Assembly: GCA_963576475.1 (NCBI GenBank) | Contig: OY754968.1 | Coordinates: forward strand, 15,961,116 to 16,025,115 | Direction of reading: 5' to 3' | Length of the DNA stretch: 64,000 bases | Source: Molanna angustata | Lineage: Eukaryota > Arthropoda > Insecta > Trichoptera > Molannidae | Shown here: positions 31,753-42,700 of the stretch, in pieces | Layout: each line of letters opens with the position of its first letter | Position numbering within the stretch: position 1 is the first letter of the stretch | Made by a program: the position numbers and the translations under genes | Notes under the pieces: model-generated | What the model was told of the DNA's origin: nothing | The model's database searches: none | The model's input: the letters and a program-made list of their open reading frames with translations, nothing else

Positions 31753-32929
31753 TATTTTATATATTGTATAAATAACTTTAGAAAAAGTAATTCGAATGTA
31801 GACCAGAACTCTCTTCTAATGGTATGTTGTAGTTATGCTATGTTATAATGGTGTCTCCATAGCGGCACGATATAATACGTTGACAATTAATTGATCTCCT
31901 AACTTACAGAAAAAAGTACAACATAGGTAACAATTACATAGGTACAATGTTAACTGAATGATTTTAATTTTTATTGTACAATATTATTGGATAATCATTT
32001 CGAAAAGTATAAGGGCTATACCTGTTTTTTTCATATTAAAAATAAAACATGAACACCTACCTCGTTTCCATTGAAATTTCTCAACTCATTTTATTACCTC
32101 GGACACAATCGCTTCAGGTAAGAATCAACTTAAAAGGGACTAAACAATAGTTAATCGACGTAATAAGTTCAATTTTCCTTTTATATAATCATTTGGTTAT
32201 TGTCGTATTTTCAAATGATCATTTGAAGACAACCGACGATAAAATAATTGAATCATTGTTGTTTAAGCGGTTGTTTTGTCGCTTTTTTTACAATCATTAT
32301 ATTTTTGCCAACTCTTTGATTTTCGAGTTCGCGCTCATTTTTATGTTAAAATTAATAAACCAATTATTCTGCTTAATTAAAAATATATGAAATGGAAATA
32401 TTTTGCGAGCCATTTATTTTGAAAAGATTCCAAGGTAAAAGGCAAAAATAATTCGAGGAAAAAAATATGGAAGGGGAGAGAAAATAATAAGGTTGGGTAT
32501 CTCAGATAAAGGGGTTATTAGTGTTTAAGATGGAACTCCAATTTATGTGCTCGGATTATAGAAGAACATTATTTTTTTGTTTCAATGGTTACAATTGTAA
32601 AAATATTGCAGTTTTAGTCATTTAGTTGAGTACCTAAAGCTTTTGGAGGGTATTTTTATAATCAGTTTTGAATATTTTTAATAAGTAGAAACCAACTCTA
32701 GGTACCTACTGGGTGCAAAAACTCTTTAAATTCAATTAACTGAATAAGTCAATGTTATCTTATGCAAAGCTCTCATTACATTATTAGTGATATATACCTA
32801 CTTACCTTAATGCCTTTTAAACTATCCAATGTGTCATTATAGTATATTATTACATTATGTAGGTACTACTTGGTATTTTTATTGGTACGAAAATGATCAT
32901 TTTGATTAAATCTTCGCATCTACATCTGG
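31753..32929. other. AT-rich DNA, nothing recognised
   Basis: No supported feature. Confidence 0.35.
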
Positions 32930-33109
32930 GGGGCAAGTCTGGTTCAATCGGCGAAATCAAAACCCTCGTGATTACTCATATCATGGATATAATTATTATA
33001 TGGAGCTCTAAAATATCTTTAGATGTCTTAGAACTCCATACGATAATTATATCCATGACATGGGTAATCACAAGGGTTTTGATTTCGCCGGTCGAACCAG
33101 ACTTGCCCC
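32930..33109. mobile_element. Palindromic MITE (family H)
   Basis: Arms of about 80 bp: GGGGCAAGTCTGGTTCAATC, GGCGAAATCAAAACCCTCGT and ATCATGGATATAATTATTAT on the left are inverted on the right as ATAATTATATCCATGACATG, ACAAGGGTTTTGATTTCGCC and GTCGAACCAGACTTGCCCC. The loop is about 25 bp. By eye the arms are near 90 percent identical, suggesting moderate age. Single copy in this window. Confidence 0.8.
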
Positions 33110-33424
33110 ACTGTACTCCCCTCTCGTATTTTTTTTATATACTGTTTAAGTAAATATACCTATTTATATAAAAACCATAGGTGATTCATCTTGATGTCAA
33201 GTTTACTAAGAACAACAACAGTTGTTTAATATTTTTTGATAATGTATTAAAATCATTTATTCAATATCATACCTATCCAAAATCTTCGTTAAAAGCAAAA
33301 ATACACATTATAATAATAATAAACACCGAACTCATATGGAACAATTCACAATTTGTGTCAAGCAATTTCACACTAAATTATTGTTATTTTGCAACAAAAA
33401 ATATACATAAATTTAAATTAAATG
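33110..33424. other. AT-rich DNA, nothing recognised
   Basis: No supported feature. Confidence 0.35.
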
Positions 33425-33560
33425 AAACACATTTTTAATCCACAAAATGAGTAATAACTTTAATGGCAAAAGCGCTTCGCTAGTTACGTAGAAGTATAAA
33501 TCGTGCCTTTGATGACGCTAGCAGAGATAAGCGAAAGATCTTAAGTTTTGTTTATTTAAT
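33425..33560. mobile_element. Damaged family G MITE
   Basis: TTTTAATCCACAAAATGAGT and GCAAAAGCGCTTCGCTAG resemble the left arm of the 23.6-kb MITE; AGATAAGCGAAAGATCTTAA resembles the opposite inner arm. The terminal right arm is missing. Confidence 0.45.
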
Positions 33561-33584
33561 TTATAATCATGAACTTCTAAGGCG

Positions 33585-33715
33585 ATCTTGCTGACGTTCA
33601 TTTTAGACAGAAGCTGCCTGATTGCTCTGGCTCGACATAAGAATACTTAATGGTGTTAACCTTAAGCGTCCAAGTCTCACAGCCATATAGCAACACATAT
33701 CACACATAACATTTC
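33585..33715 (-). pseudogene. LINE C-terminal fragment
   Basis: Minus strand: YGCETWTLK then VNTIK (TGTTAACCTTAAGCGTCCAA on plus) and EPEQSGSF-like text. This is the GCETWTL element just upstream of the C-terminal domain seen at 16.1-16.5 kb. Confidence 0.55.
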
Positions 33716-33754
33716 ATCACCCTCTGTCTATATATGAATTATTAATATTAACAC

Positions 33755-34435
33755 ACTTTTTGGAACAACTCGAATATGAACAACAACTCGAATATGCGAT
33801 TGAAACCAAAGCGGACACCCCTAGAACAAAGAGTCTACTCCGGACGACAAAGATGAAAACCCAACGCTCCATCGCAGGATTCACTCATATAGATCGAATG
33901 CGGAACGTGCAGATACCTATGAGAAAGATCTGCGACGTTTGGGATATCGTCAGATAGTGCGGAGCCGAAGATGATTCTGACGAAACCATGTGGCGAAAAT
34001 GGGGGGCAACAGATTACCCAAAATTATCTCCCAACAAATGAATTTTTGTAATCGACCATGATGTACACTACCTACGACCATGATGTACACTACCTACGAC
34101 CATGATGTACACTACCTACGACCATGATGTACACTACCTACGACCATGATGTACACTACCTACGACCATGATGTACACTACCTACGACCATGATGTACAC
34201 TACCTACGACCATGGTGTACACTACCTACGACCATGATGTACACTACCTACGACCATGATGTACACTACCTACGACCATGATGTACACTACCTACGACCA
34301 TGATATACACTACCTACGACCATGATGTACACTACCTACGACCATGATGTACACTACCTACGACCATGATGTACACTACCTACGAGTAAGAGATGGAGAG
34401 ATTGCTGGACCTCGGTGGCACAGGAGGGTTAACTG
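33755..34435 (+). pseudogene. LINE C-terminal fragment split by a minisatellite
   Basis: Frame 33760-33957 reads YAIETKADTPRTKSLLRTTK, MKTQRSIAGFTHIDRMRNVQ and ICDVWDIVR. This matches the ETRADT-x-RTK-x-LLRTTEMKTLR-x-IAGKTL signature of insect LINEs. After the minisatellite, RWRDCWTSVAQEG (34388-34427) is the expected end of the same protein (GRPPKRWRDCWTS). The region between is replaced by stops and tandem repeats, so the repeat grew within, or was inserted into, the 3' coding part. Confidence 0.75.
34053..34385. repeat. 22-bp minisatellite, 15 copies
   Basis: Unit CGACCATGATGTACACTACC plus TA repeats in register from 34053 to 34382. Only two single-base variants were seen (GGTGTAC near 34215, GATATAC near 34303). 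Confidence 0.95.
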
Positions 34436-34722
34436 AGTTCAATTTATTTCTTTCGAGTTTACATGCTTTATAAGTATTTTTTCTTGTTTAATTATAACGT
34501 TGACAATAATATAAATATCTCATAATTCCACAATTTTTAAGCTTTTTTTTCCATCTATTTCCATCAAAATCGAGATTTTATTTAATTTGTTAGAATTTTT
34601 GATATAATGGAAATACAGTATTCAAAAGTCCATTCAGGAATCGTCAACCTTTAAAAAATGTATATTAATTGTTGATCGAATATTTTTATTATTGCATATG
34701 CGCAAACATTGGATTTTTTTTC
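34436..34722. other. AT-rich DNA, nothing recognised
   Basis: No supported feature. Confidence 0.35.
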
Positions 34723-35226
34723 CCTGTCGGGAGTCAAAGATATTTTTTAACAGATTTTTAATTATCTCTATAGAGACGAAGTTGAAATATTTACTGTAGG
34801 AGAACCAGGAAATCAAGGCATTATTTTTTATTATTTATTTTTGTTGTAACGCCATCTATTGAGAGAATTGGTTTAACAAAAAACCAATCCTCTCAATAGA
34901 TGGCGTTACAACAAAAATAAATAAAAAAATAATAATAAGAATGGTGTTCATAATTTCACACATGGATGGCTGTAGTAAAAATCCTTATTTTCAAGCGAAA
35001 AGAATTTCAGTATTGCAATATATAGAACTTTCAAAAATTGAATTGATAGGGATCTCATTAAAAAAGGCATAATTGGTGAACGTTGCGCAAGCGCATGAAG
35101 TGATCACGTAAACCAGCTGACGACAGGTCGTAAGCCCTGTAGGTGCCTTGATTTCTCGGTTCTCCTACAGTAAATATTCCAACTTCGTCTCTATTGAGAT
35201 AATTAAAAATCTGTTAATTGTTGATA
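34723..35226. mobile_element. Fold-back MITE (family F), long copy with nested palindrome
   Basis: Outer arms of about 72 bp at 34749-34820 and 35144-35217 (AACAGATTTTTAATTATCTC, GACGAAGTTG, TTACTGTAGGAGAACCAGGA and inverses) enclose about 320 bp. Next to the left arm is a second, nearly perfect palindrome: 34834-34874 against 34881-34922, arms TTGTTGTAACGCCATCTATT and GAGAGAATTGGTTT. The core shares GTGATCACGTAAACCAGCTG and CTTGCGCAACGTTCACCA-type blocks (reversed) with the 5640-6150 copy. TGTCGGGAGTCAAAGATATT sits just outside the left arm. Non-coding. Confidence 0.8.
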
Positions 35227-35384
35227 TTGCATATTTATATGAAAATGTATATAACAGTAGTAAAATAGCATCTGTTTTGAAAAATTTAGCTATCGACCTC
35301 ACCATATTGATATTATATAGAAAAGTGTATTTTTTAACTCTCCACTACAATGAATGTAATAGTATTCATCTACATGCCATCTTA

Positions 35385-35520
35385 CTCATGGGGTAGGTAG
35401 AGAGAACCAACCACCACATTCTTCTATCTTTACACATATCCATCATCTCATCAACATGTATGCATTGTCTCATATAATGACCGTGTATTGTTAAAGCTTT
35501 TTACTCTCCACACTATGGAA
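35385..35520 (-). mobile_element. LINE 3'-terminal fragment (22.2-kb family)
   Basis: CTCATGGGGTAGGTAGAGAG and AACCAACCACCACATTCTTC align with GGGGTAGGCAGAGAGAACCG at 22150. Non-coding remnant. Confidence 0.55.
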
Positions 35521-36194
35521 TAGGGGAAAGTCATGATTTCGCAAAATTTAAGCGTATTTTTTTACATCAATTTCTCAATGGGTATCATGTAGAGAATGCA
35601 CACTATGAGTTTCGTCGTGATGTGTTTGTGTGTATGGCGTATACGCCGTACGCCGTACGCCGTAGCATTTATTTTTACATAAATTTCTCAACTTCAGTTA
35701 TCATGTAGAGAATTCATACTACAAGTTATTGTGTCAATTGTGTTTTATGAAAAATTTTGTCCTCATGGAAACTAATATTCATTTAGGAATCTAATAGAAA
35801 TGTACCCACTTCATAATAATCCATTTAGGGATTACCAACATTACAAGAAAAAAAATTAACGCTTACTATACAGTTGAGAGTTTGGTGTTGGCCACAATCC
35901 ACATGTTTTATATGAAAATGTACTGAAGTGATATATGTAGCAATATTGAATGATGATAGATATAAAAAAATATATCTTTCAGTATAAGCTATGAGCGTTT
36001 GTGGAGTAACTGATTGTTTGAAAGTTTGCAACGTGATTAGGAAAATAAAACGAAAAAGTTGAACAAGTCAATGCATAAGTTGTGAAACAGATGCTTTAGT
36101 TTGATAGGTAGATACTCCGTCCTACTTCGAATACAAATCGATCGATGTTTATAATGTTTTGCGGTGATTTTTTTATTTCAAAGATGAAAGTATA
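35521..36194. other. Unassigned DNA with GCCGTAC repeat
   Basis: ATACGCCGTACGCCGTACGC at 35641 is a short GC-rich tandem repeat. 35878-35910 is the reversed GTAGCCAACAC repeat of 1310. The rest is unassigned. Confidence 0.4.
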
Positions 36195-37045
36195 CAATGT
36201 TTCTAAATATAAATTGCTCTTAGATTGTAAAAGTAAAAAACGAATGGCTAGAACGTGAAGAGGAATATGTATACTTGGAGAGTATGTTTGAACGGAATGG
36301 AAGACCTGATAAAGGTATTGAAAGATGATATAGAATAAACTCACCAGTAACGTCAGAACCAAGTATCTTAAGGAAACCCCAAACTACCGTATACATAATG
36401 CAATGGTAGTGCCTAATTTGAAGTATGCCAGTGAAACATGGACGTGCCAAAAGGCACATGAAAATAGAATAAATGCTGTAAAAATGAAATCACTAAGGAG
36501 AGTAGGTAATAGAACGATATATGATAAAATAAAAAATGAGGACTTAAGGAGAGAATGAAAGATAAAGAAGGTTAGTATAAGTAAAACGAAAGTGAATGCC
36601 TTGAGGTGCCTAATAAATGGAGTGAATAGCAGAGGCAGTAGCGTCTAGTCCCAGCATTTGTTATCTACATTCTTAGGTTAGGTTTAAGCTTGTTTATAAT
36701 AACAATAGCAACTCGCGTGCGCGAGTTGCTTTATAAATTATTACAAATAAAATTTCACAGCTCATTTGACGTAATACTACGAAATGTCAACTAATTATAG
36801 AGCCAACCGGAAACTTTGACTTACTAAACCGGAAACAGGTGAATGCGGATTGTAGACGCTAGTGCAGAGGCTGCCCCAGAAAGGGATGCCATGACCGTAT
36901 TGATTATGTGAATGATATTTTGAAAGAAGGAAACATATCTAGCTTAAAACAATCGACAAACGTGAATCAGAGAAATAGAGGATTATGGCGCTCGGTTCAC
37001 TCTGCTTACCCCGTAAGGGACATGGCGTGATAGTTTGTATGTATG
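36195..37045 (+). pseudogene. LINE C-terminal region (22.2-kb family) split by a MITE
   Basis: Plus-strand pieces: EEEYVYLESMFERNGRPDKG and IERRYRINSP (cf. the EFVYLGS-x-F-x-x-DG-x-x-x-x-DIERR motif), then YASETWTCQKAHENRINAVK, MKSLRRVGNRTIYDKIKNED and KTKVNALRC. After the inserted element it resumes with GCHDRIDYVNDILKEGNISS and VHSAYPVR. Compared with 22188-22586 the order is preserved, but several frameshifts and stops occur. Truncated upstream of the catalytic core. Confidence 0.75.
36637..36863. mobile_element. 227-bp MITE with 8-bp target duplication
   Basis: GCAGAGGC occurs at 36629-36636 and 36864-36871 on both sides. The element starts AGTAGCGTCTA and ends TAGACGCTAGT, inverted repeats matching at 10 of 11 positions. 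Inside, GCAACTCGCG and CGCGAGTTGC (36708-36729) form a hairpin with a 2-base loop. An 8-bp duplication is the hallmark of hAT-type (and a few other) DNA transposons. It disrupts a LINE copy, so it is the younger insertion. Confidence 0.75.
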
Positions 37046-37534
37046 CCGGCATCTAGACATTTTTTTTACTGTCATTTTGATTTGAAATTCCATTATTTCA
37101 TATTTCAACAATTTTTAAGTATAGTTCAATTTTAATGGCTTTCCGCTATCTATTTTTATATCATTCTGTTTTACGAACAAAATAACTCTAGTGATGCATG
37201 TACAAACGTGATGCAAATAAAGCAGAATTTGCTGTTTGAGATTTTAAATCAATAAATGAGAACCTCTTGAAATTTGTGTCAATACCAATGTACAGCTAAT
37301 CCATTTTGACGGATTCTGAACAACGCTAAAGTCTCACCGGAACTGGTTAATCTTATGTACACCCATATAACAGGAAGGTTCTATTACATAACTAACTTTA
37401 GACTTATGCTTTTATACCACAGGTTACGAATCTACACAACTATATGTTTGCGATGCAAGTCGATATGTTTAATACTTATTGTATTCATTATCGTCATGAT
37501 ATAATATAAAGAGTGTTTCAATCGAATATCGAGA
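37046..37534. other. AT-rich DNA, nothing recognised
   Basis: No supported feature. Confidence 0.35.
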
Positions 37535-37725
37535 CATATCGATGATAACATCAAACCTCAGCAGGAAGGGTTTAGACCAGGTAATCGCACTGCAGAAAAA
37601 GAATAATACCTTACACAACACATCGAGAATGATTTCAAAAACAGGAAAATCACTCTTTTCGACCTCAATGCGGTAAAAGACACGGTGGACCATCGAATAA
37701 TGATGAGTAAAATTCAAAACAAAAC
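37535..37725 (+). pseudogene. LINE reverse transcriptase fingers/palm fragment
   Basis: Plus strand: QQEGFRPGNRTAEKE, stop, YLTQHIENDFKNRKITLFDL and NAVKDTVDHRIM. This aligns with the Q-x-GFRPGRST...LTQHIE...FVDLTAAYDTVWH block (reverse transcriptase motifs 2a to A) of insect LINEs. The catalytic Asp of motif A (FVDL) corresponds to the D in LFDL. One stop; short. Confidence 0.7.
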
Positions 37726-37954
37726 CAAAGATCTCAGATTTGCATCTTTCATATATGCACACCATTGCAGAATAGGCACTATTTCGTTACTATTATGCAT
37801 GGAAGAAGCTAGTTTACTCGTCAGTTGATTTATGTATACAAAAAAGTAACTCAAAAATTACAAAAAGCTCATTAATTTCTAAAATATGTATGTCTTAATC
37901 CTTTTATTTGAATCTTCCTACACCAACCAACATTTAAAAAATCGATTATCAGGA
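37726..37954. other. AT-rich DNA, nothing recognised
   Basis: No supported feature. Confidence 0.35.
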
Positions 37955-38155
37955 GCTAAAAGAATCCTCACAACATATCCGGATGGGAGGAGAATTGTGA
38001 GAAGACCTAGACTACAATTGATGGATGGAGTCTAAATGGACCATCAGAGGGATAGCGTACTAAATTGAAGAGAGAAGGCCATGGACAGGATGCAATAGGG
38101 ACAATTCCTTGGGGAAGCCATGGCTCGTTCTGTGCTGAAAAACAACACTCAAAGC
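37955..38155 (+). pseudogene. LINE C-terminal fragment
   Basis: Plus strand: RRIVRRPRLQLMDGV, stop, then AMDRMQ and GQFLGEAMARSVLKNN. It matches the GRPRLQWMDGV...DR-x-QW...LGEA end of insect LINEs. It may be the same insertion as 37535-37725 with the middle lost. Confidence 0.65.
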
Positions 38156-38394
38156 TTTTGTAAGCAATTTTTCTATTAAACAAAAACTCAACTAAATGAT
38201 TCTGTGAAGAATAATAAATATCGGTAAAAATTAATCAAAAGTATAATAATCGTTTTTTTTTTCATAAAAAAATGAATATGAACTCGTTACAAGTACACAA
38301 TACAATAAACATTCTCATACATTACCTAAAATAAACACAAATGGTACATATTCCAGGTGTTGCCGATGTGACGTAATAAAAATATATTATGTAC
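38156..38394 (-). mobile_element. Eroded SINE-A tail
   Basis: 38253-38355 reads, reversed, as a degraded SINE-A tail: an A/T-run, AATGAATATGAACTCGTTAC, then ACATTACCTAAAATAAACAC. No head. Confidence 0.4.
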
Positions 38395-38518
38395 CTATGT
38401 ACCTTCCGGTTATGTACCTTCTATATTATGTACCTTCCGGTTCCTATGTCGACACGGCAATAGTTTTTATTTTTCTTCTTCAATAATTAAACATTTACTC
38501 TAATAAATATCACTTAAT

Positions 38519-39193
38519 ATGTCGCAAATTAATCAACTGGAAGATCTGCGAAATGAGTTTACGTTGTGTATGGCTGATTTTGAAAAACGCCTACAATCTT
38601 CACCAAGCAAAGTAAAAACAACCATTGAACTTGATTACCAGTCATTCAAGAAGACCATACTAACAAAAATTGATGCTGTTATGACAGAAATTTCGGTACT
38701 ACAGAACAAAGTGGATGAACTGGAGTCTAGATCGAGGAGGAAGATGATTCTTTTACATGGAGTCGCTGAGGAAAAGAGTGAAAATATTAAAGTAGTGACA
38801 AGCAACTTCATCCAAACAAAGGTAACTTCTGACTTACCTCCTGACTTTTTTTCCGTTTGTTTTCGTCTGGGCTCACCGAAAAAATCTCACCCGAGACCTA
38901 TTTTGGTGAAACTTGTGAGCTCTGAGATTAAATATAGGATCATGTCAAATAAAAAGAAACTTAAAGGCACCGGTACACTTATCACTGAATCACTGACACA
39001 ACACAGACAGAACATATTTAATGAGGCGCGGAAGACTTTTAATAATAACAACTGCTGGACAAGAGATGGAAACATTATAGTCAAATTACAGGATGGATCT
39101 TTGGTGACTGTTAAAAATATGAAACAACTTCAGGACCTCCACAACCTTCAACCTAAACGAGCACTACGTTCAAGAATTAAAACAAATCAATAA
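38519..39193 (+). CDS. LINE ORF1 protein (nucleic-acid-binding, L1-ORF1p-like)
   Basis: 224 residues, likely the RNA-binding chaperone that coats the element transcript. Residues about 5-75 are charged with heptad spacing (LEDLRNEFTLCMADFEKRLQ, then ISVLQNKVDELESRSRR), predicting a coiled coil. Residues about 76-140 (MILLHGVAEEKSENIKVVT, CFRLGSPKKSHPRPILVKLV) look like the RRM-type domain of Transposase_22/L1 ORF1p proteins. A C-terminal part (KLKGTGTLITESLTQHRQNI, NNCWTRDGNIIVKL) is a form I associate with arthropod CR1-group LINEs. The frame is open from ATG to stop, about 80 bp downstream of the repeated 5' block. ORF2 lies about 500 bp downstream in another frame, so its translation would need internal entry or reinitiation. 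Confidence 0.8.
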   Translation: MSQINQLEDLRNEFTLCMADFEKRLQSSPSKVKTTIELDYQSFKKTILTKIDAVMTEISVLQNKVDELESRSRRKMILLHGVAEEKSENIKVVTSNFIQTKVTSDLPPDFFSVCFRLGSPKKSHPRPILVKLVSSEIKYRIMSNKKKLKGTGTLITESLTQHRQNIFNEARKTFNNNNCWTRDGNIIVKLQDGSLVTVKNMKQLQDLHNLQPKRALRSRIKTNQ

Positions 39194-39763
39194 TTTCACT
39201 GTACACATACACTTTACTCTTCATTTCCCGTTTAATATTATAAGTTTCAATCGCTATTTAATAAAATAATGAAGTATGTTTACTATTATATAATGACGTT
39301 TTAACTTCATGTTATTGTTACTGTTTCGATTCGAATATACAATATTTTATTCTCAACAGGTATTGCCAGTCTTAAAACCCATAAATGCATAGATATATTT
39401 TTTTCCCTCGGTCTCTCTGCCTTTATTCTAATGTTGCAACTATATATAATATTTTCCGTAAAATTAAATAAAAAGTTCATGTATAATTTAAAGTGTTTAT
39501 ATCTTTCTTGCTCTTCAATATTTTATGTTTGCATATTAATTCTTATTATTGAATTATTAAGAATAAATTCATTATTTGCATATATACTCTGATTTTATGT
39601 TTAATTATTGTAAATGTCTTTTCATATCATATTTTGTATTTTTGAGTTTAATTGAAACGTTCATTTTTATTTGTATATTTAAATTATTGTTTTTAAATTG
39701 GAATATTTATTATATTTTATTTTTAGATTTGTATATTTTTATATATATTTTTTTTCTGTACCT

Positions 39764-42700
39764 ATGTCTATTCATAGCAATGAATCAAATGATTCCTTCC
39801 ATTCTATCCCTGAATCCTTTGCCTCCTTTTACAATTCCAATATAATCCCTGATATTTCTTCTTTAGAACTATCCAGCTCTGATTCTTCCGTCATATCAAG
39901 CACCGAACTCCATAATTCTTCCACTCCAGTACAACTACATGACCTTCTTGATACATCATTCTCGTGTTTTCCTAAAGGTTTCAACGTGTGTCATATAAAC
40001 GCGCAAAGTATTCCCGCCCATCATAATGACATTCTATCCACATTCTCGAATCTTTCTGTCCATGCTATTCTTGTTAGTGAAACCTGGCTTAAACCATCAC
40101 TTCACTCGTCATCATTTTTACTTCCAGGTTATACGCTGATTAGAAATGACAGGTTGATTCGTAGAGCTGGTGGTGTCGGGATTTATCTTCGATCTGACAT
40201 TGAATATTCGGTAGTTCATCAATCAAATAACTCTGATATAGGGAGCCCTGAATACTTATTTATCAATGTCAAATTTAAACATAATAACCTTTTACTTGGA
40301 GTGTTATACTGTCCTCCCTGTTCTAATTACTTCAGTGAGCTTGAGTTGCATCTAGAAAATCTTCTTTCCATTTATCCACATATTCTCTTGATGGGAGACT
40401 TCAATACTTGTTTACTACGGAGTGATAACAGAAATCAAAATCTTATTCGAATCTTGGATTCACTAAACCTTACTATCCTACCTCTTCAACCAACCTATCA
40501 TACTGAGATTTCTGATTCACTTCTAGACTTAATCATAACTTCTAAACCCAATTATATTCTCAATCATGGTCAATTTTCCGCACCTGGCTTTTCTCACCAT
40601 GATCTGATTTTTGCTTCCTATAATATACACTGCAATAAACCTCCACAAAAAATAGCTTTTCTCCGAAATTTTAGGAGTATTGATAAAGCAGCATTGACGA
40701 GGGATGCCGAAGACATTGACTGGAATAGGATTTATATTGTTCAAGATATCGATCTCAAAGTTTCCATTTTTAATAATGAAATACTCAAACTTTTCGACAC
40801 TCATGCACCTCTTACACGAGTGAAGCTCAAAGATACATCATGTGCGTGGATCACCGACGACATTAAATATCTCATGGCAAAGAGAGATAAAGCCTTTGCC
40901 AAACATAAGCGGCAGCCGACTGACAACAACTGGAGTAACTATAAGGCGCTACGTAATCGCTGCAACCAGTCTTGTCGCAATGCAAAGCAACGCTACATTC
41001 ACAACTTCATCGGTCAATCTGCTCCCCGTCGCACTTGGAAATTCTTGCGATCTCTAGGTGTAGGGAGGAGTGGTGACATTGAGACCCCTAAGATCGATAT
41101 CAACGAGTTAAATCGTCACTTTGCTTCGCCTCCGTTCCTTCTTAATAATAATAAAAAAGCCAATACTCTCAATCAACTATGTAGTCAACCTATTCCTACC
41201 CACATACCTTTCGCATTTGAAACTATAACTGATACTGAGATTATGAAAATCTTATCTTCCATAACAACCAAATCCTTCGACTCCGATGGCCTCAATATTG
41301 AAATGATACGTCTACTTTTGCCTCCAATTCTGCCCATTATTACACACATTATTAACCACTCACTGACCGTTGGTATCTTTCCATCGGCATGGAAAATCGC
41401 ACATGTCATACCCCTCCCTAAGATTTCAACACCTACTCAACTAAAAGACTATCGTCCAATCTCGATTTTACCAATATTATCTAAAGTTACTGAAAGGATA
41501 GTATTCAATCAATTCAATGCATGGCTTTGTTCTAATTCTCTCCTTGATCCACTGCAATCTGGTTTCAAAGCAGGTCATAGTACCACAACTGTACTAGTTA
41601 AGATTACGGATGACATTAGACGTGCTATGAACAATAAACAACTTACAATTCTCACACTACTCGATTTCAGTAGCGCGTTTAATTCCGTTGATTTTGACAT
41701 TCTTCTTGCTAAGTTGTCCTCGCTAAACATAGCTCAGCCAGTATTGGAGTGGTTCACCAGTTATCTTGGCAACCGTAAACAATGCATTAAGACAGCTAAC
41801 TCTACTTCTGATTATGCCACCTTGCTGTCTGGAGTACCGCAAGGTGGAGTTTTATCTCCACTGTTATTTTCCGTATTTATTAACTCTATCACTACAAACC
41901 TCAGATGTAAATATCATCTTTTTGCAGACGATCTTCAATTATATTTCCATTTTAATATCTCTGATATTAACAATGCAGTCCTTCACATGAATGAAGATCT
42001 TAAATTTATCTCTTCTTGGTCATCGGATCATGGTCTTCTTGTTAATCCGACTAAGTCCCAGGCAATTATAATCGGCAGTCCTCGTCTGCTGTCATCTATA
42101 AGGAATTTGCAACTCCCACTGCTGTATATCAATAACCAATGCATTCCTTATACCAGGGTTGTAAAAGATCTTGGAATCTTCATCGATGATGACCTTTCGT
42201 GGCATGAACAGGTATCGCATGTTAGTAAATCTATTTTCTTTGCCCTACATTCACTTAATAAACTTAAAAATTTCCTTCCATTCCGTTGTAAAATAACTCT
42301 TGCTCAATCACTTCTTCTTCCATTGCTTGATTATGCCGATGTATGCTATTTGGATGCAAATGAAGTGCATCTCAATAAACTTGAACGTCTTCAGAATATA
42401 TGTATCAGATTCATCTTTGGGTTGAAAAAATTTGATCGCATATCATCTTACCGTAATTTTCTTTGTTGGCCCAGGATACGCCAGCGGCGCAATATACACA
42501 TTTTGTCACTATTGTACAATATTCTCTCGAACCCAAACCTGCCACAGTACCTCAAAAGCAAATTCACTTATTTATCCAATCATGGACTTCCACTCCGATC
42601 TGCTGAACGTACAACACTATCCATACCTATCCATAATACAGAATTTCTCAGCTCTTCGTTCGAAGTACAATCAGCAAGATTATGGAATAGCCTTAGTCCG

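Noticed and set aside
34634..35396. Two similar short peptides on opposite strands as a duplicated gene
   Set aside because: They are the inverted arms of the fold-back MITE read in each direction.
39698..39763. Extended N-terminus of LINE ORF2 from the first ATG
   Set aside because: The extra 22 residues are a hydrophobic AT-rich run without conservation; the Met at 39764 is more plausible.
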